A stretch of 64,000 nt of DNA from contig CALLFA010000041.1 of assembly GCA_937997635.1 (NCBI GenBank), forward strand, positions 1 through 64,000. Direction: 5' to 3'. Shown one piece after another: positions 37,925 to 47,235 of the stretch. The DNA is from an uncultured Saprospiraceae bacterium (GTDB lineage: Bacteria; Bacteroidota; Bacteroidia; Chitinophagales; Saprospiraceae). A program made the position numbers and the translations under genes. The stretch's first letter is position 1; each line of letters starts with the position of its first letter. The notes beneath the pieces are model-generated. The model had not been told where the DNA came from, made no database searches, and saw only the letters and a program-made list of their open reading frames with translations.

Positions 37925-39208
37925 ATGAATCAGCCTAATCGAAAAAGAGGCCCCAATATTACCACAATTACTGATGTGCCACTTCCATCAGTAAATAACT
38001 ACCAATTGTCAAATGGCATCGAGGTTTATGATGTGGGAGGAGCACTTCAAGATGTGATTAAATTGGAGATTGTGTTTAATAGTGGGAGACCAAATGAACC
38101 CAAAAAAATGATCTCTAAAGCGGTCTCTTACTTGATGAAAGAAGGCACTATCGACAAGACTTCCCTTGAAATAGCTGAACAAATCGATCATTATGGAGCT
38201 ACACTCAAAACAACAACCAATCTGGATGACTCTAGGATCATTTTGTACAGTTTGTCAAAATTCTTCCCAAAAGTACTCCCGCTTGTGGTCGAAATCATCA
38301 CAAAAGCACAGTTTCCCCAAGCAGAACTAACCAACTATGTGGAGAACAGCATTCAAAATTTACAACTAGATTTGGCAAAGGATGAATTTATCGCGTATCG
38401 AATTCTGACAGAGAAAATATTCGGAGAAGATCACCCATATGGCTATAACAGTTCGGAGAAATTGTTTCGCACATTAAATCAAAAAGACATTCGAGAGTAT
38501 CATGCTAATAGTTATGGAGCTGCGAATTGTACCATCTATATCAGCGGTAAAACAGATCTACAAACCAGAAAAATTCTAGAAGACCAATTTGGTTTTCTCG
38601 AACAAAAGCAAAAAGCTGTCGTCAATATTCCGTTTGTACATGACCAACAAGGTGTTTTTTTCATTGAATCTACCAATGTTCACCAAACAGCGATTCGCAT
38701 AGGAAAGCGACTTTTTAACCGAAAACATGATGATTATGCCTCTATGTTTTTCTTGTCAACCTTGTTGGGAGGCTACTTTGGATCAAGATTGATGTCCAAT
38801 CTGAGAGAAGAGAAAGGCTACACATATTCGATTTATTCAGGTTTAGATGACTTTGTACATGATGGCTACTTTTACATTAGTGCTGATGTCGGCAATGAGT
38901 TTGTGGATGACTCAATAAAAGAAATCCATAAGGAGTTACATTTACTAATGACTGAACAGATTTCTGATAAAGAAGTGTCTTTAGTCAAAAACTATCTGAT
39001 GGGAAATTTTTTAAACTCTTTGGATGGACCTTTCAATCAATCGCAGGTTGTCAGAAGTTTTCAGTCCAAAACTGATGATTGGAAGCATTTTAGTGGCTTT
39101 ATTGGGTCAATTAAGGCAATGAATGCCAGTAAATTATCAACAGTAGCGACAAAATATCTCAATCCTGAGTCTATGATTTCAGTATTAGTTGGAAGTAAGG
39201 TTAAATAA
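37925..39208 (+). CDS. M16 (insulinase)-family protein lacking the zinc motif
   Basis: 427 residues with the two-lobed M16B layout. The place where active members have HxxEH reads ISKAVSYLMKEGT (near 60-72), without the His pair or Glu, so this copy should not bind zinc. The C-lobe keeps the R/Y region GSRLMSNLREEKGYTYSIYS near 283-302. In other Bacteroidota such inactive subunits pair with an active one from an adjacent gene; no active partner is here. I infer a non-catalytic or orphan subunit in processing of peptides, location uncertain because no signal peptide is seen. Confidence 0.82.
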   Translation: MNQPNRKRGPNITTITDVPLPSVNNYQLSNGIEVYDVGGALQDVIKLEIVFNSGRPNEPKKMISKAVSYLMKEGTIDKTSLEIAEQIDHYGATLKTTTNLDDSRIILYSLSKFFPKVLPLVVEIITKAQFPQAELTNYVENSIQNLQLDLAKDEFIAYRILTEKIFGEDHPYGYNSSEKLFRTLNQKDIREYHANSYGAANCTIYISGKTDLQTRKILEDQFGFLEQKQKAVVNIPFVHDQQGVFFIESTNVHQTAIRIGKRLFNRKHDDYASMFFLSTLLGGYFGSRLMSNLREEKGYTYSIYSGLDDFVHDGYFYISADVGNEFVDDSIKEIHKELHLLMTEQISDKEVSLVKNYLMGNFLNSLDGPFNQSQVVRSFQSKTDDWKHFSGFIGSIKAMNASKLSTVATKYLNPESMISVLVGSKVK

Positions 39209-39222
39209 TGCCTTATTGGCAT

Positions 39223-39230
39223 TATATTTG
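39223..39230 (+). promoter_or_regulatory. Possible -7 box for mreBCD-mrdA
   Basis: TATATTTG fits TAnnTTTG and lies 67 bases before the mreB ATG, within the gap after the M16-like gene. The -33 element is not clear. Confidence 0.45.
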
Positions 39231-39296
39231 AACTTTTCCTATCGTATTTCACATTATTGGTGCAAATAGGGTACTAGGGTTTTTATAAGAAAATGA

Positions 39297-40328
39297 ATGA
39301 AATTATTTAGTTTTTTTACGCAAGAGCTAGCGATTGACCTAGGAACGGCAAATACCTTGATCATAGAAAATGACAAGGTGGTTGTTGACCAACCTTCTAT
39401 TGTGGCCATTAATCGTGTCACAAAAGAACTCATCGCAGTCGGAGAGAAGGCGATGCAGATGCACGAAAAAACCCACGAAGACATCAAGACAATCAGACCC
39501 TTAAAAGATGGCGTTATTGCAGATTTCCAAGCCGCTGAGAGCTTGATTCAGGGCCTTATTCAAATGACAACGACCAAACGAAAATTTTTCACGCACTTAA
39601 AAATGGTGATTTGTATACCTTCAGGAATAACTGAAGTAGAAAAAAGAGCTGTCTTCGATTCTGCTGATCACGTAGATTCTAAAGAAACGTATTTAATATA
39701 TGAACCTATGGCTGCTGCTTTAGGAATTGGACTTGATGTCGAAGAACCAGAAGGCAACATGGTGATTGACATAGGTGGAGGCACAACAGAAATTGCTGTA
39801 ATCGCTCTGTCTGGAATTGTTACTGATCAATCTATTCGTACTGCGGGAGATGAATTTACAAATGATATTATTGATGCCATGAAACGCAAGCATAATATCT
39901 TAATAGGTGAAAGAACGGCAGAACAGATCAAAATACATGTTGGATCAGCACTTAGAGAATTAGATAATCCGCCAGATCCGTTTCCGGTGAATGGGAGAGA
40001 TTTATTGACAGGAATACCCAAACAAATCATAACCAATCATTCTGAAGTCGCTGAAGCCATTGATAAATCTATCGCTAAAATCGAAGAAGCTGTCTTAAAA
40101 GCCTTGGAAGATACTCCACCAGAATTAGCATCGGATATCTACAAAAAAGGATTATACTTGACTGGAGGAGGTGCACTGCTCCGAGGTCTAGACCTTCGCA
40201 TTGCTGAAAAGACAAAACTAAACGTCCAAGTCGCGCCAGATCCACTACAAGCGGTTGTTCGTGGTACTGGGCTTGCATTGAAGAATTCATCAAAGTATAC
40301 CTTTCTTATCGACAGAAAGAGTATTTGA
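39297..40328 (+). CDS. mreB: Rod shape-determining actin homologue MreB
   Basis: 343 residues. Actin-fold nucleotide-binding motifs are visible: ELAIDLGTANTLI near 10-22, the VIDIGGGTTEIAVI phosphate-2 region near 158, and LTGGGALLRGLD near 288. MreB forms membrane-bound filaments that guide the elongasome. The ATG at 39297 begins MKLFSFFTQ; an ATG four bases upstream is in another frame and stops quickly. It heads the operon mreB-mreC-mreD-mrdA and indicates a rod-shaped or filamentous cell. Confidence 0.96.
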   Translation: MKLFSFFTQELAIDLGTANTLIIENDKVVVDQPSIVAINRVTKELIAVGEKAMQMHEKTHEDIKTIRPLKDGVIADFQAAESLIQGLIQMTTTKRKFFTHLKMVICIPSGITEVEKRAVFDSADHVDSKETYLIYEPMAAALGIGLDVEEPEGNMVIDIGGGTTEIAVIALSGIVTDQSIRTAGDEFTNDIIDAMKRKHNILIGERTAEQIKIHVGSALRELDNPPDPFPVNGRDLLTGIPKQIITNHSEVAEAIDKSIAKIEEAVLKALEDTPPELASDIYKKGLYLTGGGALLRGLDLRIAEKTKLNVQVAPDPLQAVVRGTGLALKNSSKYTFLIDRKSI

Positions 40329-40347
40329 TTGTTAAATAGATCTTAGC

Positions 40348-41160
40348 ATGCGGAACATTATTCTATTCTTCGCAAAACACGGATCATCCTTACTCTTCTT
40401 ATTCTTAGAAGTGATTTGCTTTTATTTAATCATCAATTACAATTCAAATCAACAGTCTATTTTCTTACACTCGTCTAATATGGCAACAGGAAAAGTATTG
40501 GAAGAACAGAGAAAATTCAAAGACTTCTTTAGTTTGAATGAGCGTGTCGATAGTTTACAAAAAGAAAATGCCAGATTGATGAGAAGGGTCTTGTATCATG
40601 AAGGCTATGGGAAAGCTCCTTCCATTGACAGCTCTACATTTGCCTATAATTTAATCCCTGCGCAAATCATCAATCAGACAATTCTGTTTAGGAACAATTA
40701 TTTGACTATTGACAAAGGAACAGAAGATGGTGTCTTTCCCGATATGGGTGTCATGGATCAAAATGGGTTGATCGGAATCATTCAGAAGAGCAATAAAAGA
40801 CATTCACGCATATTGTCCATGCTTAATTCTAAAACGCGCATAAGTGCTCGGGTAAAGGGTAAGGGATATTATGGAAATCTCATATGGCCAAACATTGACC
40901 ATCGACGTATGTTTTTAGAGGCCATTCCGAATCATGCTACTATTGCTGTAGGTGATAGTATTGTGACAAGTGGATTTTCTACAATGTTTCCGCCCAATAT
41001 ATTAATTGGCACAATCGAAACATTTGAAACAAGAAAGGGTGATTCAAATTATGACATCACGGTGCAATTAAATAACAATTTTAGTGACGCCGAATATGTC
41101 TACATAATTGCAAATTATAACCAAGAATCTCAATTAGAAATTGAAGCTGAATCGGAATGA
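40348..41160 (+). CDS. mreC: Rod shape-determining protein MreC
   Basis: 270 residues. One N-terminal membrane helix (LLFLFLEVICFYLII) is followed by a coiled coil near 55-85 and the beta-rich periplasmic domain (VMDQNGLIGIIQ, SILSMLNSK-type and GDSIVTSGFSTMFPPNILIG segments). MreC links MreB filaments to PBP2 and RodA outside the membrane. It lies 19 bases after mreB, and its TGA overlaps the ATG of mreD (ATGA). Confidence 0.94.
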   Translation: MRNIILFFAKHGSSLLFLFLEVICFYLIINYNSNQQSIFLHSSNMATGKVLEEQRKFKDFFSLNERVDSLQKENARLMRRVLYHEGYGKAPSIDSSTFAYNLIPAQIINQTILFRNNYLTIDKGTEDGVFPDMGVMDQNGLIGIIQKSNKRHSRILSMLNSKTRISARVKGKGYYGNLIWPNIDHRRMFLEAIPNHATIAVGDSIVTSGFSTMFPPNILIGTIETFETRKGDSNYDITVQLNNNFSDAEYVYIIANYNQESQLEIEAESE

Positions 41161-41675
41161 ATTCGAGTATTATTCGTCATATTATTCGATTTATTGTACT
41201 GATACTGGTGCAAGTATTTATATTAAAAAATATTTCATTTCCAGATAGTTTTCTTAGACATCTTGTTTTATTCATCTACCCCATTTATATTTTTCTGCTA
41301 CCGACTAATATTCCTAGACCCTTATTGTTATTAGTGGCATTTTTTTTAGGACTAAGCGTTGATCTTTTTTATGATTCAGTCGGTATTCATGCTGCGACAT
41401 CTGTTTTTATAGCCTTTATCAGAATGTACGTGTTGAGAATTTTAGAACCAATACAAGGATATAAGACAGACGGAAGTTTATCTGCACACAATTATGGAAT
41501 GGTGTGGTTTAGTTCTTATGCTGCAATTTTACTTTTTGTCCATTTATTGGTTTATTTTTCAATATCTGCATTTAGCTTTGTGTTTATAATAGACATAATG
41601 CTTAAAACATTGCTTAGTTTTGTTTTTTCGTTTATGCTCATTCTATTACATCAGGTTATTTTGAAGGTGCAATAA
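41157..41675 (+). CDS. mreD: Rod shape-determining membrane protein MreD
   Basis: 172 residues, almost wholly hydrophobic, with five or six helices. It starts within the last codon of mreC and ends three bases before mrdA, which with its size and position identifies it as MreD. The family is a membrane member of the elongasome. Sequence alone gives little more, as the family is poorly conserved. Confidence 0.88.
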   Translation: MNSSIIRHIIRFIVLILVQVFILKNISFPDSFLRHLVLFIYPIYIFLLPTNIPRPLLLLVAFFLGLSVDLFYDSVGIHAATSVFIAFIRMYVLRILEPIQGYKTDGSLSAHNYGMVWFSSYAAILLFVHLLVYFSISAFSFVFIIDIMLKTLLSFVFSFMLILLHQVILKVQ

Positions 41676-41678
41676 TCA

Positions 41679-43535
41679 ATGGATAAATATCAAATAAGGA
41701 AATACATCATCCAAAGTCTTTTTTTAGTTACAGCATTGGTCATTCTGTTAAATGCAGCGTGGTTACAGCTGTTTAGCTCTGATTTTAGAGAACGTGCAGA
41801 AAAAACAACCTTACACAAGCGAACACTTTTTCCGTCAAGAGGGATTATCTACGACCGCAATGATAAATTGCTGGTCTTTAATGAGCCGGCATACAATCTA
41901 GATGTTATTTATAATGAGATTGAAGAAGACATGGACACAATCTTGTTTTGTCAGTTGTTGAATATAGATAAAAAGACCTTCAAAAATAATATTGAGAAAA
42001 ACTGGAGGAGTCCATTATACAATAAGTCAATTCCTTTTTCTTTTATAAAAAGAATTAATCCAGAGGATTTTGCAAAATTTCAAGAACACTTACACAAATT
42101 TCCAGGGTTTTATCCGACGATACGAAATGTGCGGTCATATCCTCATCAGAATGCTGCAAATGTATTGGGTTATCTTGGTGAAGTAGATGAGCAAAAAATA
42201 AAAGATTCTGAAGGCACCTATGCTTTAGGAGATTACATAGGTATTACAGGACTGGAGAAAATGTATGAAGCAGAACTCAAAGGGCTGAAGGGAGTTGAAT
42301 ATTTATTAAAAGACAATATGGGACGTGAAGTCAGTTCACTAGCAGAAGGCAGGATGGATTCATTTGCAATCGAAGGTCTAGACATCACAAGCAGTATTGA
42401 TTTGGAATTGCAACGTTATGCTGAAGAACTGATGACAAAGAAAAGAGGGAGCATTGTTGCTATAGAACCAGCGACGGGAGAGATTTTAACGATGGTAAGT
42501 GCACCAAGTTACGATCCTAATCTATTGAGGGTTGATAGAGATAGAGGTAAAGCTTACGCGGAATTAAATAACGACACCATCAATCGGCCTTTCTTAGATA
42601 GAAGTGTGCAAGCGAATTATCCACCTGGATCAATATTCAAACCTATTTTTGCTTTGATAGCAATGCAAGAAGGATACTTGTGGCCGTATCGAAGCATCAC
42701 TTGTACAGGGGATTATGAAGTGACGACGAAAGGATTTTCTCAAGGCTGTCATGATCATCCGCATCCGAGTAATGTGAAAATAGCACTGACTCATTCTTGC
42801 AACACCTATTTCTATCAATTAATGAGAGAGTTTATCAATGGTAAAGATCATACGCAACCAGAGATAGGGATGAATACATTAAACCAATATTTGGAGGCCT
42901 TTAAAGTAGGGGTAAAAACAGGTGTTGACAATCAGTTTGAAAGCACAGGCTTTTTCCCTGACGGAAAATATTATTCCGACCTATATCTGTCTAAAGGCGA
43001 ACGACGATGGTTCTCTACGATGGTCCTTAGTCTTGGTATTGGTCAAGGAGAAATAAATGTGACAACAATTCAAATGGCCAATCTTGCTTCAATACTTGCC
43101 AACAGAGGATCTTATTATACACCACATTTGTTAAAATCATTCCGAGGATCGCAACAACTAGTACCAGAAGATTTTACTGTCAAACACGAAGTGCCTATTG
43201 ACTCTACACACTTCCCATTTATTGTTGATGGTTTAGAACGAGTGGTTAAAGAAGGAACTGCTCAAATTGCCTATGTGCCTGGATTGCGAATTGCAGGTAA
43301 AACGGGGACTTCCCAAAACAGTGGCAAAGACCACTCGGTGTTTTTTGGCTTTGCTCCAGTCGATAATCCCCAAATTGCCATCGCTGTATATGTAGAAAAT
43401 GCAGGCTGGGGCGCACAGTATGCCGCGCCAATAGCAAGCCTGATGATGGAGAAATATTTAAGGAAGGAAATAAGACCACAACGTAAATATTTAGAAACGA
43501 GAATGGTGGAGGCGGATTTAATTTCTATCCCTTAA
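41679..43535 (+). CDS. mrdA: Penicillin-binding protein 2 (peptidoglycan transpeptidase)
   Basis: 618 residues. After a membrane helix (about 10-28) comes the dimerisation region (RGIIYDRNDKLLVFNEPAYN near 52) and the transpeptidase domain with the catalytic SIFK near 318-321 (PPGSIFKP), the SxN motif SCN near 372, and KTGT near 537. It cross-links peptidoglycan during elongation in the periplasm. In many relatives rodA follows directly; here there is none, and the operon ends in a repeat-containing gap. Confidence 0.95.
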   Translation: MDKYQIRKYIIQSLFLVTALVILLNAAWLQLFSSDFRERAEKTTLHKRTLFPSRGIIYDRNDKLLVFNEPAYNLDVIYNEIEEDMDTILFCQLLNIDKKTFKNNIEKNWRSPLYNKSIPFSFIKRINPEDFAKFQEHLHKFPGFYPTIRNVRSYPHQNAANVLGYLGEVDEQKIKDSEGTYALGDYIGITGLEKMYEAELKGLKGVEYLLKDNMGREVSSLAEGRMDSFAIEGLDITSSIDLELQRYAEELMTKKRGSIVAIEPATGEILTMVSAPSYDPNLLRVDRDRGKAYAELNNDTINRPFLDRSVQANYPPGSIFKPIFALIAMQEGYLWPYRSITCTGDYEVTTKGFSQGCHDHPHPSNVKIALTHSCNTYFYQLMREFINGKDHTQPEIGMNTLNQYLEAFKVGVKTGVDNQFESTGFFPDGKYYSDLYLSKGERRWFSTMVLSLGIGQGEINVTTIQMANLASILANRGSYYTPHLLKSFRGSQQLVPEDFTVKHEVPIDSTHFPFIVDGLERVVKEGTAQIAYVPGLRIAGKTGTSQNSGKDHSVFFGFAPVDNPQIAIAVYVENAGWGAQYAAPIASLMMEKYLRKEIRPQRKYLETRMVEADLISIP

Positions 43536-43856
43536 GCCCTTGCAGGCGTCCCGCCTCAAGAACCAAAAACATCCTATCTCAAAGTCCGTCCTTGCAAGCG
43601 TCCCGCCTCAAGAACTACAAAAACATCTGACCTCAAGAATCCTAGAAAATTATTTAAATTCGCTCCCGAAAAAATTTCTAACAGTTATAGTGGAGATAAG
43701 ACCATATTAAGAAAATACCTAAATTGAGCTACGAAAAATATTAGGAATATAAAAACCAAGTTCAAACGAGTCCTTGAGCCAAGCAGCCAGCTGGCAGGCT
43801 ACTTGACACTTGTCACTTGTCACTTGAACCTTCCTGTCGGTAGGCAGGCTTAAACC
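43536..43856. repeat. Short direct and inverted repeats between mrdA and folA
   Basis: CTTGCAGGCGTCCCGCCTCA and CTTGCAAGCGTCCCGCCTCA occur about 49 bases apart (around 43541 and 43590). Both contain the AGGCG-CGCCT type hairpin seen at 17.4 kb. Further on are the triple ACTTGTC/ACTTG units near 43803 and inverted GCCAGCTGGC near 43790. There is no gene; rodA is absent. Confidence 0.6.
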
Positions 43857-44348
43857 ATGATAATAAGCACCATAGTCGCAAAAGCAAAAAACAATGTCAT
43901 CGGTAAAGACAACGATATCCCTTGGTACTTGCCAGCCGATTTAAAGTATTTTAAAAAAATAACAACGGGGCATCACATTCTCATGGGACGTAAATGTTTT
44001 CAATCTATCGGCAAACCATTACCCAAAAGAACGAATGTCATCATTACACAAAATCCATTTTTTCTTGTCAGTAATTGTTACATCGCTAATAGTGTGGAAG
44101 AAGCATTGCAACTTGCACATGACAATGGTGAAGAAGAAGCGATGATCATCGGTGGGGGTCAGATATATGAATTGACAAAACATCTGTGGGATCGGATGTA
44201 CATCACGGAAGTAGATGCAGAGATCGAAGGAGATATTTATTTTCCAACAATGGACATGGACAACTGGAAACTTACTTCAAGAAAGGACAAGACCAAGGAC
44301 GAGAAGAATGAATTTGATTATTCCTTTTTGGTTTACGATAAAAAATAA
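43857..44348 (+). CDS. folA: Dihydrofolate reductase
   Basis: 163 residues, standard length. It reduces dihydrofolate to tetrahydrofolate with NADPH. Characteristic parts are the N-terminal AKNNVIGKDNDIPWYLPADLKYF with the Pro-Trp and catalytic acidic region (near 12-30), HHILMGRKCFQSIGKPLP near 38-56, and IIGGGQIYEL near 98. The C-terminus has the Tyr/Phe-rich DEKNEFDYSFLVYDKK. It starts at ATG after the repeat region and ends 72 bases before the DUF2851 gene. Confidence 0.95.
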   Translation: MIISTIVAKAKNNVIGKDNDIPWYLPADLKYFKKITTGHHILMGRKCFQSIGKPLPKRTNVIITQNPFFLVSNCYIANSVEEALQLAHDNGEEEAMIIGGGQIYELTKHLWDRMYITEVDAEIEGDIYFPTMDMDNWKLTSRKDKTKDEKNEFDYSFLVYDKK

Positions 44349-44420
44349 ATTTTAAAAAGATGCGCTAAGTTTTTTTTACTTTCCACACATTCCTTATTTT
44401 TAGTCAACAACATACTTTAC

Positions 44421-45695
44421 ATGAACGAGGACTTTTTACACTTCATATGGAAATACGGTTATTTCTCCATACATGATCTTCGAACAACAGAAGACAAAAA
44501 ACTAGTCATTAAATCTAGAGGCGTTCATAATCATTCTAACGGCCCAGACTTTTCTAACGGCAGCATTTTAATTGATGACATTGAATGGTTAGGTCATATT
44601 GAAATTCACAAACAATCGTCAGACTGGTTAGCTCATAAACACCAATACGACAAAAATTTTGACAACGTTGTATTACACGTCGTGTGGAATGAAGACAAAC
44701 CAATACTCAACGCTAAAGGAGTGCGCATCCCTTGTCTTGAACTTAGAGGCAGGGTCAAAAAATCTGTATTAGATACATATGAACATCTGTTGTTGCAAAA
44801 ATCATGGATTGCATGTGGCAGTCAACTCCCTGCATTGGATACAGATAAAGTAAAACTCTGGTTGCAGGCACTAGCAATAGAAAAATTGGAGCAACGAGCA
44901 AAAGATATTTTTCAGTTGGCAGACCAATTACAGTATCATTGGGAACAAATATTCATCATATATTTATTCAGAGCCTTTGGCTTAAAGCAAAACAAGGAAG
45001 CATTCGATGCACTAGCTAGAAAAGTACCAGTTGAGTTGATTAAAAAATATCAGCATTCGCCGATTAAAATGGAGGCGCTATTATTTGGAATAGGAGGCTT
45101 TTTGGACAATAGAAAATCAGTAGAAGCTTATCACAAACAACTAACCCAGGAATATCATTTCCTGAAACACAAACATCAATTGTCTGACATTCCTATTACG
45201 TATTGGAAATTGGGACGGGTACGACCAGCCAATTTTCCAACATTGCGGATAGCTCAATTGTCTAATTTGCTTTGCGCCAATAAAAGTGGATTTCAATTTA
45301 TGATCGAGGCGTCCAAAGAGTCAATCCTCCATCAATTAGCAGAAGTGACCACAAGTGAATTTTGGAAAACGCATTACCAATTTGAAAAAGCATCTAAAGA
45401 AAAGAACAAACAACTTGGTAAAGCACGGATACAATTGTTGTTGATTCATGCTATAGTACCTATGCTGTTCAGCTATGGTAAGTACCGTAAAGACGATAGC
45501 TTAGTCGAGAAGGCCGTCGATATATTTGAATCTATTCCAGCAGAATCTAATGCGATTATCGCTAAATGGAAATCAACAGGTATTAATGCCAAACACGCCT
45601 TAGAAAGTCAGGCCTTATTACACTTAAAAAAAGAATTCTGCGATCGATACAGATGCACCTCTTGTCAAATAGGTCATCAAATACTGTCAAGTTAG
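44421..45695 (+). CDS. DUF2851 family protein
   Basis: 424 residues that match the DUF2851 family, known mainly from Bacteroidota. Family landmarks are the N-terminal EDFLHFIWKYGYF, the strand GPDFSNGSILIDDIEWLGHI, and EIHKQSSDWLAHKH with two conserved His. The fold of the first part has been suggested to be nuclease-like because of E-x-H patterns, but no activity is proven and I would leave the function open. The C-terminus carries four Cys and a His (CDRYRCTSCQIGHQIL), possibly a metal site. It lies between folA and an intergenic repeat array. Confidence 0.85.
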   Translation: MNEDFLHFIWKYGYFSIHDLRTTEDKKLVIKSRGVHNHSNGPDFSNGSILIDDIEWLGHIEIHKQSSDWLAHKHQYDKNFDNVVLHVVWNEDKPILNAKGVRIPCLELRGRVKKSVLDTYEHLLLQKSWIACGSQLPALDTDKVKLWLQALAIEKLEQRAKDIFQLADQLQYHWEQIFIIYLFRAFGLKQNKEAFDALARKVPVELIKKYQHSPIKMEALLFGIGGFLDNRKSVEAYHKQLTQEYHFLKHKHQLSDIPITYWKLGRVRPANFPTLRIAQLSNLLCANKSGFQFMIEASKESILHQLAEVTTSEFWKTHYQFEKASKEKNKQLGKARIQLLLIHAIVPMLFSYGKYRKDDSLVEKAVDIFESIPAESNAIIAKWKSTGINAKHALESQALLHLKKEFCDRYRCTSCQIGHQILSS

Positions 45696-46080
45696 GTAGA
45701 GCAAGTACCGTCGAATTTATTCGATGAATTGGTATCTCTCATTGTACTGTGAAGTAACGTCGAATTCATTCGATGAAATTGGCATCTCTCATTTTCATGA
45801 TCAGTAAATTCTTTGGTAGTCATGTACCGTCGAATTTATTCGATGAATTGATATCTCTCATTGTACTGTGAATAACGTCTAATTCATTCGATGAATTGGT
45901 GTCGCTCATTTTTAAGATCAATGAATTCTTAGGTAGAGCATGTAACATCAAATTCATTCGATGAATTGATATTTCTCATTGTACTGTCAAGTTCCGTCGA
46001 ATTCATTCAATGAATTGATATCTCTTTGATAGATCCCAAGTAACGTCATATAAATTCGACGGTACAACAAAGAATACACA
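45696..46080. repeat. Array of TCGAATTCATTCGA palindromic repeats
   Basis: About seven imperfect copies of a unit with GTACCGTCGAATTCATTCGA followed by TGAATTGATATCTCTCATT, alternating with short stretches such as GTACTGTGAA. Spacing alternates around 50 and 70 bases. The ends are in inverted orientation (TTCGACGGTAC at 46060). Related single copies lie at about 56980 and 59950. The array fills the gap before lpxK. Confidence 0.8.
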
Positions 46081-46123
46081 GGATAGACTTTGAAAAGCAA
46101 CTAGGTTTTTGTATCTAACTTCC

Positions 46124-47191
46124 ATGATACAGCATTGGCTTGCCAAGATACTTTTGAGCCCGTTTTCACTATTGTATGGAATAATCATTACGATCAGAAA
46201 CTCTTTCTATGATGCTAAATTACTGAAGTCGACAACATTTAATTTACCTGTTATAGGCGTTGGGAATCTCTCTATTGGTGGTGCTGGTAAAACACCGCAT
46301 GTGGAATACCTTATTTCTATACTACGGCCGTATATGGATGTTGCTGTGCTAAGTCGAGGGTATAAACGGAAATCAAAAGGCTTCCGATTTGTGGAGATTC
46401 AAGACAAGGTATTTACTTCGGGAGATGAACCCATCCAATATAAGCGTAAATTTAGAGACGTGGTTGTGGCAGTAGCCGAAAGTAGAGTGACTGCTATACC
46501 TGAAATAGTCAAATCGTACCCACACATGCAATGCATCTTGTTGGATGACTCTTTTCAGCATCGGTCTGTTGCACCAGGGATAAATGTGTTATTAACGGAG
46601 TACGATAAGCTGTACACAGATGATTATCTATTGCCAATGGGTCGCCTCCGAGAGTGGCCTTCAGACGCTGAAAGGGCAGACTGTATTATTGTGACCAAAT
46701 GTCCGAACGAATTGACCGAAGAGCATAGAACTGATGTGATAAAGAGATTAGCCGTCCAAGATCATCAACAATTGTACTTTTCGAGATACGCATATTACAA
46801 ACCATATCTGTTGGTAGATGGTCGACAACGCCTCGAATTTAATTTAGATCAATCGGTTATTTTGTTATCTGCAATTGCATCTAGCAGATATTTGGAAGAA
46901 TATTTGGAAGATAAAGTTGGGGAGTACGCATCCTATAAATTTGAAGACCATCATTACTTTACAGAAAGAGACCTTGAAACCATTTCTCAAGCATACAAAA
47001 ATTTAGAGAGCAAACAGAAATACATATTAACGACAGAAAAAGACGCGGTACGATTGTTTGAACATCGAGAGTTTTTAATCAAAGAACAACTACCTGTTTT
47101 TATTTTACCAATCGTGGTCCAGTTTCATGGGAACGATGGGCATCAATTTAATGACTATGTGAAATCCTACTTGCTCAATGTCAAAGTATAG
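46124..47191 (+). CDS. lpxK: Tetraacyldisaccharide 4'-kinase (lipid A synthesis)
   Basis: 355 residues from the ATG at 46124; a TTG five codons upstream is possible but less likely. An N-terminal hydrophobic segment (about 4-25) gives membrane association. The P-loop is VGNLSIGGAGKTPH near 46-59. The DDSFQHR motif near 145 and the LLPMGRLREWPS region near 170 are LpxK signatures. It phosphorylates the 4' position of the lipid A precursor at the inner face of the inner membrane, so the organism makes lipopolysaccharide. It is followed 44 bases later by the helicase gene. Confidence 0.93.
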   Translation: MIQHWLAKILLSPFSLLYGIIITIRNSFYDAKLLKSTTFNLPVIGVGNLSIGGAGKTPHVEYLISILRPYMDVAVLSRGYKRKSKGFRFVEIQDKVFTSGDEPIQYKRKFRDVVVAVAESRVTAIPEIVKSYPHMQCILLDDSFQHRSVAPGINVLLTEYDKLYTDDYLLPMGRLREWPSDAERADCIIVTKCPNELTEEHRTDVIKRLAVQDHQQLYFSRYAYYKPYLLVDGRQRLEFNLDQSVILLSAIASSRYLEEYLEDKVGEYASYKFEDHHYFTERDLETISQAYKNLESKQKYILTTEKDAVRLFEHREFLIKEQLPVFILPIVVQFHGNDGHQFNDYVKSYLLNVKV

Positions 47192-47235
47192 ATCCGTGCA
47201 GATACAGTACACGAAACTTGATAATTTGCGCACTT

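Noticed and set aside
45696-46080. CRISPR array
   Set aside because: Unit spacing alternates and the sequences between the palindromes are themselves repeated; no cas genes.
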